The position numbers were made by a program, and so were the translations under genes. From Synechococcus sp. MEDNS5 (GTDB lineage: Bacteria > Cyanobacteriota > Cyanobacteriia > PCC-6307 > Cyanobiaceae): a stretch of DNA of 64,000 bases. The stretch lies in NCBI RefSeq assembly GCF_014279875.1, contig NZ_CP047952.1, forward strand, positions 868,001 through 932,000. The letters are read 5' to 3'. Positions 31,429 to 39,526 of this stretch are shown in pieces. Below the pieces are notes generated by a model. The model did no database searches and had not been told where the DNA came from. It saw only the letters and a list, made by a program, of their open reading frames with translations. Position 1 is the stretch's first letter. Each line of letters starts with the position of its first letter.

Positions 31429-31692
31429 TCACCTCTCGGATGCATCCGGGGGAGGAGCTTTCATGGTTGGCGCATCGGGGTCAAAGTCGACCGTTTCAGC
31501 ATCTTGGTTTTGGATCATGTCCTCGTCGTCCAACGTGGCCGCACCAGGATTGGCGCAAGTGAAGACAGCGAGCCAGGCCGTGATCATCAGAGCTGCAAGA
31601 TGACCCAGGCGAGTGAACAGCCCACGATGAGGGACAGGACGCCCAGGAGAGCGCGCCAGAACCTGGGATCGTTGGGTTGAAAGACCAATCAC
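31429..31692 (-). CDS. Possible secreted small protein
   Basis: Up to 87 residues. The hydrophobic stretch LGHLAALMITAWLAVFTCANPGAA looks like a signal peptide, followed by the acidic tail LDDEDMIQNQDAETVDFDPDAP. Starts GTG 31692 or ATG 31587 are possible. It follows the 55-residue ORF by 1 bp. Confidence 0.45.
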   Translation of the reverse strand: MIGLSTQRSQVLARSPGRPVPHRGLFTRLGHLAALMITAWLAVFTCANPGAATLDDEDMIQNQDAETVDFDPDAPTMKAPPPDASER

Positions 31693-31693
31693 A

Positions 31694-31861
31694 TCAGGCG
31701 CAGCTATGGATCAGTTTGATCGAGCCGTTGTCCACCTGACGGAGGAGATCCGTGCGCAAGCGTCGGTCCTGATCATCAAGTTCCTGAAGCATCAGGACCG
31801 AGCGGTAGCTGTCGACGGTGATGCGGCTATGCAACTTGGCCTTTAAGTACAGCTCAACCAT
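31694..31861 (-). CDS. Small hypothetical protein, 55 residues
   Basis: MVELYLKAKLHSRITVDSYR, then SVLMLQELDDQDRRLRTDLL, and the end RQVDNGSIKLIHSCA. An AAGG ribosome site stands about 9 bp before the ATG. It is charged and helical. A shorter open frame exists on the other strand but lacks a ribosome site. Confidence 0.5.
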   Translation of the reverse strand: MVELYLKAKLHSRITVDSYRSVLMLQELDDQDRRLRTDLLRQVDNGSIKLIHSCA

Positions 31862-31929
31862 CGTTGAAACCTTGCGGATTCAACGCTAGTCAACGCCGAC
31901 TGGGCAATGTGACGGAACAAGCGGACTCC

Positions 31930-32130
31930 TCAGCACTGCCCACCGCGGAGAAACGGGGGTGGGCCCTGGCGCATGATCCAGCTGGTGGCAGCTTTCTGGG
32001 TCTGCCAGGCCTGCATCAATTGCTTGGCAAGCTGCCGGAGTTGATCAGGATCCTGGGTGGTATCGAGGGCCCGGTTGAACTGTTCGATCTGAAACCGTTG
32101 TTCCGTGCTGAGCTGAATGCTGCCGTTCAT
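31930..32130 (-). CDS. NblA-like small protein
   Basis: 66 residues starting MNGSIQLSTEQRFQIEQFNR. LSxEQxFQ and the two-helix layout (ALDTTQDPDQLRQLAKQLMQAWQTQKAATSWIMRQ) recall NblA, the adaptor that brings phycobilisomes to Clp protease. Similarity is limited to the first helix, so this is a resemblance and not an assignment. Confidence 0.6.
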   Translation of the reverse strand: MNGSIQLSTEQRFQIEQFNRALDTTQDPDQLRQLAKQLMQAWQTQKAATSWIMRQGPPPFLRGGQC

Positions 32131-32246
32131 CGAGATCTCCAATTACGAATGAACGCAAGTTACGGGCTTGAATCAAACGATTTGTTGCAGATCACACGCT
32201 TGTGCTCGCCTGTCAGCACATGCGCACTCGCAATCTGTTAATGCGC

Positions 32247-32906
32247 TCAAAGCAGGCCTCGGTGTTGCACGAAGCGCTGGATCATCGCCCAGGAGCCCAG
32301 GGTCACCTTCAGGGCCACCAGCAGATTCAGCAGCGGGATCCAGCCTCCACTCAGCAGACTTCCAAACTCACCGGCCCCTGGGGACAGTCCTTCGAGGGCC
32401 AGGAAGGACAAAACCACGAACCCCATCACCGCCGCTTTTTCCCAAAGATCGGCATGCCAGCGTTCGTGGAGCCGACGACTGCGTTCACTCCCGCCGCTGA
32501 TCAGCACCAGGCCGATGGCGGTGCCGCCGGCAACGCCTGCGGCGAATCCACCGCCCGGGCTCAGGTGGCCTCGCAGCGCCAGCTCCACCGCCACTAGGGC
32601 TGCCAGCGTCGCCACCTGTTCGCACACCACCCGCGAGGGAATGTCGCTCAGGCTCCGGATCCGCGTGCGTAGGGGTTCGTCAATCAGCAGCATGCGCACA
32701 CCAATGGACGCCAAGGTGAACACCACCACTTCGCCGACAGTGTCGAACAAGCGGATGTGCAGGATCACCCCCGACACCAGATTGGGCACGTCTCCTTCGG
32801 CCGCCAGCCCGCTGATCAGTTCACCCATGCCACCCACCTGAGGCAACGGTCCTGTCAGCGGTGCTGCGAAGAGCGCGATGGCTGCGAGCACATAGAGCCA
32901 GATCAT
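32247..32906 (-). CDS. mnhB: Mrp antiporter subunit B (MnhB-like)
   Basis: About 219 residues with an MnhB/MrpB domain: RIRSLSDIPSRVVCEQVATLAALVAVELALRGHLSPGGGFAAGVAGGTAIGLVLI, containing the HLSPGGGF signature. An extra N-terminal segment (MIWLYVLAAIALFAAPLTGP, then FDTVGEVVVFTLASIGVRML) resembles the MbhE/MrpA C-terminal region. It is the last gene of the operon that begins at 36337. Confidence 0.88.
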   Translation of the reverse strand: MIWLYVLAAIALFAAPLTGPLPQVGGMGELISGLAAEGDVPNLVSGVILHIRLFDTVGEVVVFTLASIGVRMLLIDEPLRTRIRSLSDIPSRVVCEQVATLAALVAVELALRGHLSPGGGFAAGVAGGTAIGLVLISGGSERSRRLHERWHADLWEKAAVMGFVVLSFLALEGLSPGAGEFGSLLSGGWIPLLNLLVALKVTLGSWAMIQRFVQHRGLL

Positions 32907-33460
32907 GGTGTCGGCTCCTCTGATGGGATCAGCACCCCGCCGCTCTTGCGCCAATGCTCGTAGCCCGGGCTGTTCTGGAGACGTTGCTTCAGGGATGGCT
33001 GAACGATCGTGAGACGACCTTGATCCTCCAGCCATCCGTGGGGTGCTGAACCCTGGCGCACCAACCTGAGCCGCAGGTGCAAGGGCTGGATCCAGTGGCT
33101 CAGAATCTGGGCTTCAGCGTCGACCGATCGCTCAATGGTTCCCTCTGTGGCACCATCCACCGCAGCGTGACGCCGATCCTCGAGGCGCAGGGTCATCGAC
33201 GAGCGCAGGGCGATCACGTAAAGGGTGGTGGATAGCAGGGTTCCCACCATTGCTTCGGTGAGAGCCACATCCGGGGCACCCAGCAGCACGTAGAGCAGCG
33301 TGGCCACTGATCCGAAGACGCCCCGCAGCATCAGGGCCTGGTAGGGATTGTCTTGGCAGACCATCAGCACCGACACCAGGGGCAGCAGAGCGGTGATCGG
33401 CAGCAGCAGCCCAAGGGAGCCTTGAAGGCTCAACAGGGAGAGATCGAAATCAGGAAGCAT
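32903..33460 (-). CDS. MbhD/DUF4040-domain subunit of the Mrp complex
   Basis: About 185 residues. The membrane part (ITALLPLVSVLMVCQDNPYQALMLRGVFGSVATLLYVLLGAPDVALTEAMVG) matches the MbhD domain, which in MrpA is fused to the large subunit, with the APDVALTEA signature. A soluble, charged C-terminal tail of about 90 residues is unusual. It overlaps mnhB by 4 bp. Confidence 0.85.
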   Translation of the reverse strand: MLPDFDLSLLSLQGSLGLLLPITALLPLVSVLMVCQDNPYQALMLRGVFGSVATLLYVLLGAPDVALTEAMVGTLLSTTLYVIALRSSMTLRLEDRRHAAVDGATEGTIERSVDAEAQILSHWIQPLHLRLRLVRQGSAPHGWLEDQGRLTIVQPSLKQRLQNSPGYEHWRKSGGVLIPSEEPTP

Positions 33461-33776
33461 CACCCAGCTCCCGCGCTTTGGCCCTCTGCGGTCGGCTCTG
33501 GTGAACCCCACGGGCCACCACGTAGCCGAAGATCGTGTTCCAGAGCATCAATCCCAGCATGGCCAGGCCGTAGAGCGGCCACCAGTCGGGACGTCGAATC
33601 AGAAGACCCAACAGCATCAGCAGCGATCCGAGGGAGTCGGAAACCGTGAGTTTGTGCAGGCGGTCGAGCAGGGGACGCACCTCCAGCAGAGGCCAGCTGC
33701 CCCAGAACCAGAAAAACAGTCCCGCCATCAGAAACAGCAGGCTTGCAGCCTCCCTCAAGAGCACGACATTCATCAT
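33450..33776 (-). CDS. mnhG: Mrp antiporter subunit G
   Basis: 108 residues with three helices. LFFWFWGSWPLLEVRPLLDRLHKLTVSDSLGSLLMLLGLLI is the MnhG pattern, and the membrane segment before RGVHQSRPQ is typical. It overlaps mnhF by 4 bp. Confidence 0.88.
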   Translation of the reverse strand: MMNVVLLREAASLLFLMAGLFFWFWGSWPLLEVRPLLDRLHKLTVSDSLGSLLMLLGLLIRRPDWWPLYGLAMLGLMLWNTIFGYVVARGVHQSRPQRAKARELGDAS

Positions 33777-34018
33777 TCTCTCTCCTCCAGAAGCCTGGCC
33801 AGCAAAAGCATTCCGGCGTCACCGGCGCTGAGCATCAGTGCCCCCACCAGGGCAATCATCCGATCCCCGCGCATCACTGCCACCACCAGGGCCAGCATCG
33901 CCACTTTCGTGCCGATGCTTCCGAACGCCGCCAGTCGATCCCACACACTGCCGTTGCGGCAAAGCAGGCCGATCGGGATCAACAGGGCGACCACCATCCC
34001 CCAGAGAAGCAAGGTCAT
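33773..34018 (-). CDS. mnhF: Mrp antiporter subunit F
   Basis: 81 residues with three hydrophobic helices. The motif RNGSVWDRLAAFGSIGTKVAMLAL matches the MnhF DRL..G..T segment. Both ends overlap neighbours by 4 bp. Confidence 0.88.
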   Translation of the reverse strand: MTLLLWGMVVALLIPIGLLCRNGSVWDRLAAFGSIGTKVAMLALVVAVMRGDRMIALVGALMLSAGDAGMLLLARLLEERE

Positions 34019-34470
34019 TGCGGTGCCCTCCCGCCAGCCGGCGCCTGCCCCCGGCGTTGGGCAGGGCGTAAGCGATGGATCCTGTAGCGATGGTGTGATC
34101 CCTCCACCGCATCCTCAACGCGCACCAGGTCGAGCACCAGGGTGAAGGGTGTGAGGGTGATCGCCAGCAGTTCCAGAAACACCACCAGCGGTGTGGCAGT
34201 ACCGCTGGCACGATGCTCTGTCTCATCACACTGTTCGTTTCCACCGGCAAGGATCAGCGCCATAGCTTCGCCATAGGCCTGGGGAATGGCGACCAAACTT
34301 TGCCCGAACGCCTTGAGCAGCGGCGCGACACGTTCGCCGTGGTGGTGCGCTCGCGGCAACAGGATTGCCACCAGCAAGCCGAACAGCAGGTTGGTTCTGT
34401 TTGTTTCACCTGTGAGCAGCACCCACAGCAGTAATCGGAATCCCAGGCTCAGAACCACGGTCATCCCCAT
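34015..34470 (-). CDS. mnhE: Mrp antiporter subunit E
   Basis: 151 residues. FRLLLWVLLTGETNRTNLLFGLLVAILL and the later LELLAITLTPFTLVLDL follow MnhE. The C-terminal tail (HRLRPAQRRGQAPAGG) is basic. It overlaps the stop of mnhD. Confidence 0.85.
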   Translation of the reverse strand: MGMTVVLSLGFRLLLWVLLTGETNRTNLLFGLLVAILLPRAHHHGERVAPLLKAFGQSLVAIPQAYGEAMALILAGGNEQCDETEHRASGTATPLVVFLELLAITLTPFTLVLDLVRVEDAVEGSHHRYRIHRLRPAQRRGQAPAGGRAPQ

Positions 34471-35975
34471 CCCTCCAAGACATGCAGGCTCAGCAGCATT
34501 CCGGCTCCAACCACAGCCAGGCTGCCGATCAGATCCTGGAGTGATTCCAGTTCAGGCCAGCGTCGTTCCAGTGCAGGTCGCCACCGCTGCAGACCCCGAT
34601 CCAGCAGCAGACCGAGGGCGAACACCAGTCCGGTCACGGCGAGCTTTTGGCCGTCGTGGGTGGGGGCAACGGCGAGGCTAATCAGAGCCGATGCACTGAT
34701 CAACACCACCACGAGCAGACTGATGCTGCCCCCTGCAGGTGCCTTGACTGTGCCCTCACTGCTGGCGCTTTCGCCGGGGGCACACCACGGAGCACCCCAG
34801 AGCCTGGCGTACACCGCCACACTGCCGACCGAAGCCAGAAGCACGGCGGCGGCCCAGAACGGCGGCAACGCAGACTCAAGCTCCGATTTGGCGGTGGAGC
34901 CGATCAACCAGGGGAAGCCTGCGATCGAGAGGGATCCGATCCAAAGGGGAACCTGCAACCTGGCCGGGAGTGGACGCTGACGCCAGGTGTTGAGGTCGGT
35001 GGAGTCCACGCCTCCACTCATCAGAAACAGCAGGGCTTTACCGAGACCGTGGGCGAAGGCCATCAGTCCTCCAGCCACTGGAGAGAGGGCCACAAGCCCC
35101 ATCTGGGACAACGTGCTCCAGGCCAGAAGTCGACGCAGGTCGGTTTCGGTGAGCGCGCGCAAGAGGCCGAGCACTGCGCTGGCGATGCCGATCCAGCGAA
35201 TGAGTGGTGCCAGCCCCGAGTCGATCTGCATCAGCCGCAGCAGAGGCAGAACCCCAGCGGTGACCACGACCCCTGAGTGGAGCGCGGCCACCTCCGGCCT
35301 GGCCGCCGCATGACTGCGAGGCAGCCAGAGCCCTGGCAGGAACAATCCACCCTTGCTGAAGAGTCCGAGAAGAATCAGCACCTGGGCGCTGCCAAGTTCC
35401 AGGCCTGCCAAGGCCTCCATGCTGAAGCTGCCTGTGCGCACATACACCAGTCCGGTGCCAATCAGGTAGAGGGTCATGGCCGTGCTCGCGACCAGCAGAT
35501 ACCGGAGTGCGATCCAGAACGAACGCGGCGCCTCCCGACGCAGTTGCAGCAGGAAGGCCGCGATGCCCACCACTTCCAGAGCGACATACAGACTGATCAG
35601 GTCTGTCACCACGAAGCAGGTGTTCAGTCCCCCGAGCATCACAGTAGGCACCAGGGGGCCAGCGGCTCCTTCAAGCTTGCGGCTGGCCAAACGGGTGGCC
35701 CCCAGCACAACGCCATTGAGCAGAAGAAACCAGGCAGCCGTGCCATCGATGCTCAAGCTGATGCCGTTGCTGCCGATCAGGTTGAGGCTGATGCTTTCGC
35801 CCAGCAGCAGAGACGGCAGGGCCATCAGCACCGTGGCCAGACAGCAGAGCATCAGGGGCAATTCCCCCAGCGCCGGCACTAAAGCACCGAAAAAGGCCAG
35901 CAGATAAGGCGCCAGTAGCCAGCCCACCACCACAGCCGGGGTGAGCAGGGATATCAGGATCGTCTCAGGGGTCAT
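34461..35975 (-). CDS. mnhD: Mrp antiporter large subunit D (proton-conducting membrane transporter)
   Basis: About 504 residues with roughly 14 helices, homologous to NuoL/M/N and MrpD. Key conserved parts are the LYVALEVVGIAAFLL segment (Glu), LGLFSKGGLFLPGLWLPRSHAAARPEVAALHSGVVVTAGVLPLLRL (Lys and His channel residues) and AWSTLSQMGLVALS. It is the only large antiporter-type subunit in the operon. ATG 35975 overlaps the mnhC stop. Confidence 0.92.
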   Translation of the reverse strand: MTPETILISLLTPAVVVGWLLAPYLLAFFGALVPALGELPLMLCCLATVLMALPSLLLGESISLNLIGSNGISLSIDGTAAWFLLLNGVVLGATRLASRKLEGAAGPLVPTVMLGGLNTCFVVTDLISLYVALEVVGIAAFLLQLRREAPRSFWIALRYLLVASTAMTLYLIGTGLVYVRTGSFSMEALAGLELGSAQVLILLGLFSKGGLFLPGLWLPRSHAAARPEVAALHSGVVVTAGVLPLLRLMQIDSGLAPLIRWIGIASAVLGLLRALTETDLRRLLAWSTLSQMGLVALSPVAGGLMAFAHGLGKALLFLMSGGVDSTDLNTWRQRPLPARLQVPLWIGSLSIAGFPWLIGSTAKSELESALPPFWAAAVLLASVGSVAVYARLWGAPWCAPGESASSEGTVKAPAGGSISLLVVVLISASALISLAVAPTHDGQKLAVTGLVFALGLLLDRGLQRWRPALERRWPELESLQDLIGSLAVVGAGMLLSLHVLEGWG

Positions 35976-36337
35976 CAACACGCGTCGTCCCTGTCAAACG
36001 TGCGCACATCCAGGAGAGGATCACGGATGGAGAGGCGGCTGATCACCACCAGCAGCAGGGCTTGGGTGGAGAGTCCGATCACGATCGCCGTGAGGATCAC
36101 GGCCTGGGGAATCGGGTCTGCCACAGCGGCCAGAGCCTGATCGGTCTCGCCGTTGGAGAGAATCGGGCTGCGCAGACCGGTGCGGGCCGCCACCAGCACA
36201 AAGAGCGACACCACCGATCCGCCCATCACATCCATGGCCAGCACCTTCAAGTAGAGGTTGCGGCGAAGCAGCAGCCCGAGAAATCCACTCAGCAAGCTGA
36301 GCAGAATCAGCAGTTCCAGGAGGCGGATGGTGGCCAT
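35975..36337 (-). CDS. mnhC: Mrp antiporter subunit C (NuoK-like)
   Basis: 120 residues with three helices. LLSGFLGLLLRRNLYLKVLAMDVMGGSVVSLFVL and PQAVILTAIVIGLSTQALLLVVI (the DPIPQALVLTAIVI signature) identify the MnhC/NuoK family. First gene of the C-D-E-F-G-(MbhD)-B operon, which would exchange sodium for protons. It begins 1 bp after the Coq4-like gene ends. Confidence 0.92.
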   Translation of the reverse strand: MATIRLLELLILLSLLSGFLGLLLRRNLYLKVLAMDVMGGSVVSLFVLVAARTGLRSPILSNGETDQALAAVADPIPQAVILTAIVIGLSTQALLLVVISRLSIRDPLLDVRTFDRDDAC

Positions 36338-37354
36338 TCAATGGTTGACCGACGTGGACTTGGGGTATTCAGCGCTTCGACCCCTCGCAGGAATCGCGAA
36401 GCGATCCCTCACCACCTCGAGCGGGTCGCTGAAGTGATCCCATGGATCAATGTCACGAATCAGGTCGGTGTTCACATGACTGCCATGCTCAAGGCCTGCG
36501 AAGACCCTGTCGGGATCCAGTTGTTTCCACTCTCCAGGGATGAAAGGAGAGACGCCGATACCGAGTTCGAACTCAGCCATCACGAACATGATCACATCGA
36601 AGGGATCCAGGCGCTCGAAACCGGCCTGGAAGCCCACCACGCCGCCTTCCTCGGCGGCCGTTGTTCCATAGCCTCCGAGCACGTGGCAGCAGTCATGGCG
36701 AAACACCGGTGGTGGTGGTCCTCCCAAGGCTCCGGGAAATGCGAAGTCATTGCGCTCGATGAAGTCGGCATAGGCCTTGCCGAAGCTGCCGGGTGGGTAG
36801 CCGCGCAGGCTCTGGAAGCGCTCCACCATGGCGCGGTCCTCGTGGCCGCTGAGCACCTTGAGGGTCGACACAAACGCTGGAAGACCACCATCACGAACCG
36901 TGGCTTCAATCGCCTGCCGCAAAAAGCCGCGCCGGGCGATGTCGAAGCGAACGATCGACTGGCGATCCAGCATCACGTTCCTGTAGCTGTTCACTGGTCG
37001 GGCATCGATCCCGAACGCCTCGGCAGCAGCATCCAGCAGTGAGAGGGTCTGGGGGTCAGGGTTGCCGTCGAACATGGCGACGAGCGTCATTCCCCTCAGA
37101 ATGCGTTCTTTCCATTCAGGATCGGGATCACAGGCACTGACGGCTTGCGCCATGGCCGCGGGTGTGAGGCTTGGGCGTTGTTGCAGATCACAGTCCACCT
37201 GCAGAAGGTGGTCGCGGATGGCGCAGATCCCAGCAATGGCACGTTCCGATGGCTCGCCCCCCAATCGGGCCACGGTCATCAAGCAAGACAATCCGCTCTC
37301 CGCCAGACAACGCCGAAGCTCGGTGCTTAGGGGCCGTCCGGGGTGAATGACCAT
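36338..37354 (-). CDS. TerB-like N-terminus with a Coq4-like C-terminus
   Basis: About 338 residues. Residues 60-120 resemble a TerB-type helical bundle (SLTPAAMAQAVSACDPDPEWKERILRGMTLVAMFDGNPDPQTLSLLDAAAEAFGI). The C-terminal part contains FRHDCCHVLGGYGTTAAEEGG, which fits the HDxxH-x11-E signature of Coq4. This combination suggests a metal- or lipid-related membrane function, but none is known. It lies directly upstream of the Mrp operon (1-bp gap) on the same strand. Confidence 0.55.
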   Translation of the reverse strand: MVIHPGRPLSTELRRCLAESGLSCLMTVARLGGEPSERAIAGICAIRDHLLQVDCDLQQRPSLTPAAMAQAVSACDPDPEWKERILRGMTLVAMFDGNPDPQTLSLLDAAAEAFGIDARPVNSYRNVMLDRQSIVRFDIARRGFLRQAIEATVRDGGLPAFVSTLKVLSGHEDRAMVERFQSLRGYPPGSFGKAYADFIERNDFAFPGALGGPPPPVFRHDCCHVLGGYGTTAAEEGGVVGFQAGFERLDPFDVIMFVMAEFELGIGVSPFIPGEWKQLDPDRVFAGLEHGSHVNTDLIRDIDPWDHFSDPLEVVRDRFAIPARGRSAEYPKSTSVNH

Positions 37355-37406
37355 GGCGATCACCGGCGCTTATTCACCAGTGATAGCCATGGGGTGCGAA
37401 AGAGCG

Positions 37407-37583
37407 TCAGATGCTGTAGCGATACCCGCGATAACGCAGCTCAGTGGTTTTGCGCTCAGCCTTTTCGGGCTGATTGGCATCCAGTGATTCAGCGTCACGC
37501 TGGTCTTTCGCCATCGCCTGTTGGGCCTTTTTGAGGGCCTCAGCCTTGATCTGACGAGATTTGGTCAATTGAAGGGTGTTCAT
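37407..37583 (-). CDS. DUF4278-type small protein
   Basis: 58 residues starting MNTLQLTKSRQIKAEALKKA. A charged helical body ends in TELRYRGYRYSI, the YRGxxY motif of DUF4278. See also 14405-14509. Confidence 0.65.
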   Translation of the reverse strand: MNTLQLTKSRQIKAEALKKAQQAMAKDQRDAESLDANQPEKAERKTTELRYRGYRYSI

Positions 37584-37692
37584 AGCTGAACTCCACAGTG
37601 TCCACACCCCCGTTGCCTGGTGCGGAGCGGACTGCAGCCTGGTGGCTCAACGTGTGCATATCTTAAGCCGATTGGCAAGGGATCGTCACGCG

Positions 37693-38043
37693 ATGGCTGG
37701 TTTGTATTCCCTGCTCCTGTCGGTTGCGGCGGCTTCAGGCGCAATGCTGATCGAACGCCCCTTCTGTGACGGCGTCAAGAAGGCCGGGGAGTATTTCACC
37801 GGTTCCAATGTGTTCTGTTTATCCACCGCTCTGGTGAACACCGAGGCCCGGGCTGTGGAAACCCTGGCTCATGAAATGGTGCACCTTGCCCAGGATTGTG
37901 CTGGGGGGGGATTGCAGACGGACGCGTATGCCCTGCTTCTTTCAGATCAGCCCCCCAGCGTGGCCGCGGCCGAGGACGAGGCCTATCAGTTGGAACGAGA
38001 TCCTCGGCGCGTGGTGGAGCTGGTGCGCCTGCACTGCTATTGA
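37693..38043 (+). CDS. Hypothetical exported protein with an HExxH site
   Basis: 116 residues starting [20 protein letters not shown], perhaps a signal peptide. [17 protein letters not shown] carries HExxH, and further Cys residues (RPFCDG, VFCLST, LHCY) are spread through the chain. It is too small for a classic peptidase but could be a minimal metalloenzyme. Confidence 0.65.
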   Translation: MAGLYSLLLSVAAASGAMLIERPFCDGVKKAGEYFTGSNVFCLSTALVNTEARAVETLAHEMVHLAQDCAGGGLQTDAYALLLSDQPPSVAAAEDEAYQLERDPRRVVELVRLHCY

Positions 38044-38071
38044 TCACCATCCAGCGTTCTTGCATCAACCG

Positions 38072-38245
38072 ATGACCCGCCCTCGCGATCGCCCCAGCAA
38101 GATCTGTCCTGTTTGCGGGCGTCCTTTCCAGTGGCGACGCAAGTGGAAGGATGTGTGGGACGACGTGAAGTACTGCTCGGAGCGCTGCAGACGGCATAAA
38201 AAATCCTCCGAAACAATGTCGGAGGATTCTTCGCCGGTGTCATAA
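38072..38245 (+). CDS. DUF2256 domain protein
   Basis: 57 residues. [33 protein letters not shown] is the DUF2256 zinc-binding signature (CxxC...CxxxC). Small, basic and widespread in cyanobacteria; function unknown. A hairpin lies within its last codons. Confidence 0.92.
   Translation: MTRPRDRPSKICPVCGRPFQWRRKWKDVWDDVKYCSERCRRHKKSSETMSEDSSPVS
38202..38228 (-). terminator. Terminator oriented to the minus strand
   Basis: AATCCTCCGA / TCGGAGGATT stem with loop of about 7 nt. On the minus strand it is followed by a run of six T. It lies inside the 3' end of the DUF2256 gene, so it would end a minus-strand transcript coming from 38230-38460. Confidence 0.6.
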
Positions 38246-38465
38246 GGCCCCATCACCCGGCCGTTGGATGAACGCTAGAGAGAAGTTTCTCCAGTGCCAT
38301 TCACGCATTCATCAATAGGCCTGGTGTGAGGATTTGCGCAAGCCCCAGATCTAGGGTTGACAGAGGGCGAATCAATCGATGAGTCCCTCTCTCGGATGCT
38401 TGTCTCGTTCTGTGCTCCATATGTGGTGTGGGTCACGCCTTTTTCGTGAACTGCCCTGGTGTCAT

Positions 38466-38610
38466 AAAAAAACCCCGCCGAAAGGCAGGGGTTCAGGGCC
38501 GGTAACGCAAAGACGTCTGACCTTGTTTCGACTCTTTGGTGCTGCCGTTCCTCACACAAGGTCACTCTTACGCCTGAACTGTCACAGTGCCAGTTGCCGC
38601 GGGACGGTTG
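38466..38610 (-). ncRNA. Candidate small RNA on the minus strand
   Basis: Minus-strand text before the terminator at 38471 folds by eye into AACTG..CAGTT and CAAAGAGTC..GACGTCTTTG stem-loops. The second has the loop GAAACAAGG, which vaguely recalls the GGAAACA loops of the cyanobacterial Yfr2 family. The 5' end is not determined. Confidence 0.35.
38471..38492 (-). terminator. Strong rho-independent terminator, minus strand
   Basis: On the minus strand AACCCCTGCC-TTTC-GGCGGGGTT runs directly into seven T residues. There is no protein gene on that strand upstream for several hundred bases. Confidence 0.75.
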
Positions 38611-38727
38611 CTGGTTCGTCCACGTTTGACGCGCTCGGGTCAAGAGATGTGAAGTGCCGGATCCTCGCCCTTGTGCCGGTTCTGCGGGTGGCGGTTGAAT
38701 GGGCTCGCGGGGTTCGGGCGATTGCAG

Positions 38728-38859
38728 ATGTCGAGCAACATTTCACATCTTGTTCTGCAGGCGATCGCTCACGTCGACTGGGTGGGATCGATCGCCGTTG
38801 TGCTGTTGATGGTGGCGATCACGATGGTTGGCCATCGCATCAATCACCCGATTCTCTGA
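38728..38859 (+). CDS. 43-residue membrane protein
   Basis: MSSNISHLVLQAIAHVDWVG followed by SIAVVLLMVAITMVGHRINHPIL. One transmembrane helix. It is followed 38 bp later by another small membrane protein. Confidence 0.55.
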   Translation: MSSNISHLVLQAIAHVDWVGSIAVVLLMVAITMVGHRINHPIL

Positions 38860-38897
38860 CTTCTTAGCTGAAAAATATCAGTCAGAAGAATCGCGTC

Positions 38898-39059
38898 ATG
38901 TTTGAGATCATCTGTGTGCTGATGCTTCCGCTGATGTTGATCATTTACTACGTGATCCAGCGCTTGGTTGTGCATCACAGCGGAATGGAAACACAGCTTC
39001 TGATTCATGATCTGGTGATTGAAGCGATGAACAAGCACGACAACGACTTCAATGATTGA
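38898..39059 (+). CDS. 53-residue membrane protein
   Basis: MFEIICVLMLPLMLIIYYVI starts a single helix, followed by QRLVVHHSGMETQLLIHDLV and IEAMNKHDNDFND. A complete frame from ATG to TGA. The His- and Asp-rich soluble tail is notable next to a metal-transport region. Function unknown. Confidence 0.6.
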   Translation: MFEIICVLMLPLMLIIYYVIQRLVVHHSGMETQLLIHDLVIEAMNKHDNDFND

Positions 39060-39142
39060 TTGGGTGGGTGGAGATCCTCACCCTTTGCAGTGTTCTGCGA
39101 GAAGCGAGAGGGGTTACAACGATTTCAGTTGCAGTGAATGAG

Positions 39143-39526
39143 ATGACAGTGACCTCCTCCCATGGCTTCACCTTGGAATCGGTTGATGTGGCTCATGGAT
39201 CCGTGATCACCGTGTTTGCCCGGGGCCGCCTCAGTCATCAGGATTATGTGGATTTCATCCCGCAGCTCGAGGCCGCCATCGCCGAACAAACTGGTGATCG
39301 GTTGCGGCTCGTTTTCGATGCCCGTGAACTGGTGGGATGGGAACCGCAGGCTGCTGTGGATGATCTACGCCTCGGCCTCCGCCATGGGCGCCATGTGCAG
39401 CGTTTGGCGCTGATTACAGAAGCGCGCTGGCTGGCGTTGCTGAGTTCAGTGGTCGGTCTGCTGATGCCAGGCGAGTTGCGTCATTTCGATGATCGGGCAT
39501 CCGCGGATGCCTGGATTCGTGCGTGA
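39143..39526 (+). CDS. SpoIIAA-like STAS family protein
   Basis: About 127 residues starting MTVTSSHGFTLESVDVAHGS. ITVFARGRLSHQDYVDFIPQLEAAIAEQTGDRLRLVFDARELVGWEPQAAVDDLRLG and the ending ELRHFDDRASADAWI fit the SpoIIAA-like family (PF11964). These may bind lipids or other small ligands. Longer starts upstream are possible. Confidence 0.85.
   Translation: MTVTSSHGFTLESVDVAHGSVITVFARGRLSHQDYVDFIPQLEAAIAEQTGDRLRLVFDARELVGWEPQAAVDDLRLGLRHGRHVQRLALITEARWLALLSSVVGLLMPGELRHFDDRASADAWIRA

Larger units (their letters stand above)
38246..38727. other. Gene-free region with minus-strand terminators
   Basis: No ORF on either strand is convincing. Two minus-strand terminators (38202 and 38471) imply one or two non-coding transcripts. 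Confidence 0.5.

Noticed and set aside
38310-38345. CCTCACACC text on the minus strand resembling the Yfr1 core
   Set aside because: The full ACTCCTCACACC motif and the flanking stems of Yfr1 are not present.
38275-38643. 122-codon open frame on the minus strand
   Set aside because: A strong terminator on the same strand lies in its middle and the residues match nothing.
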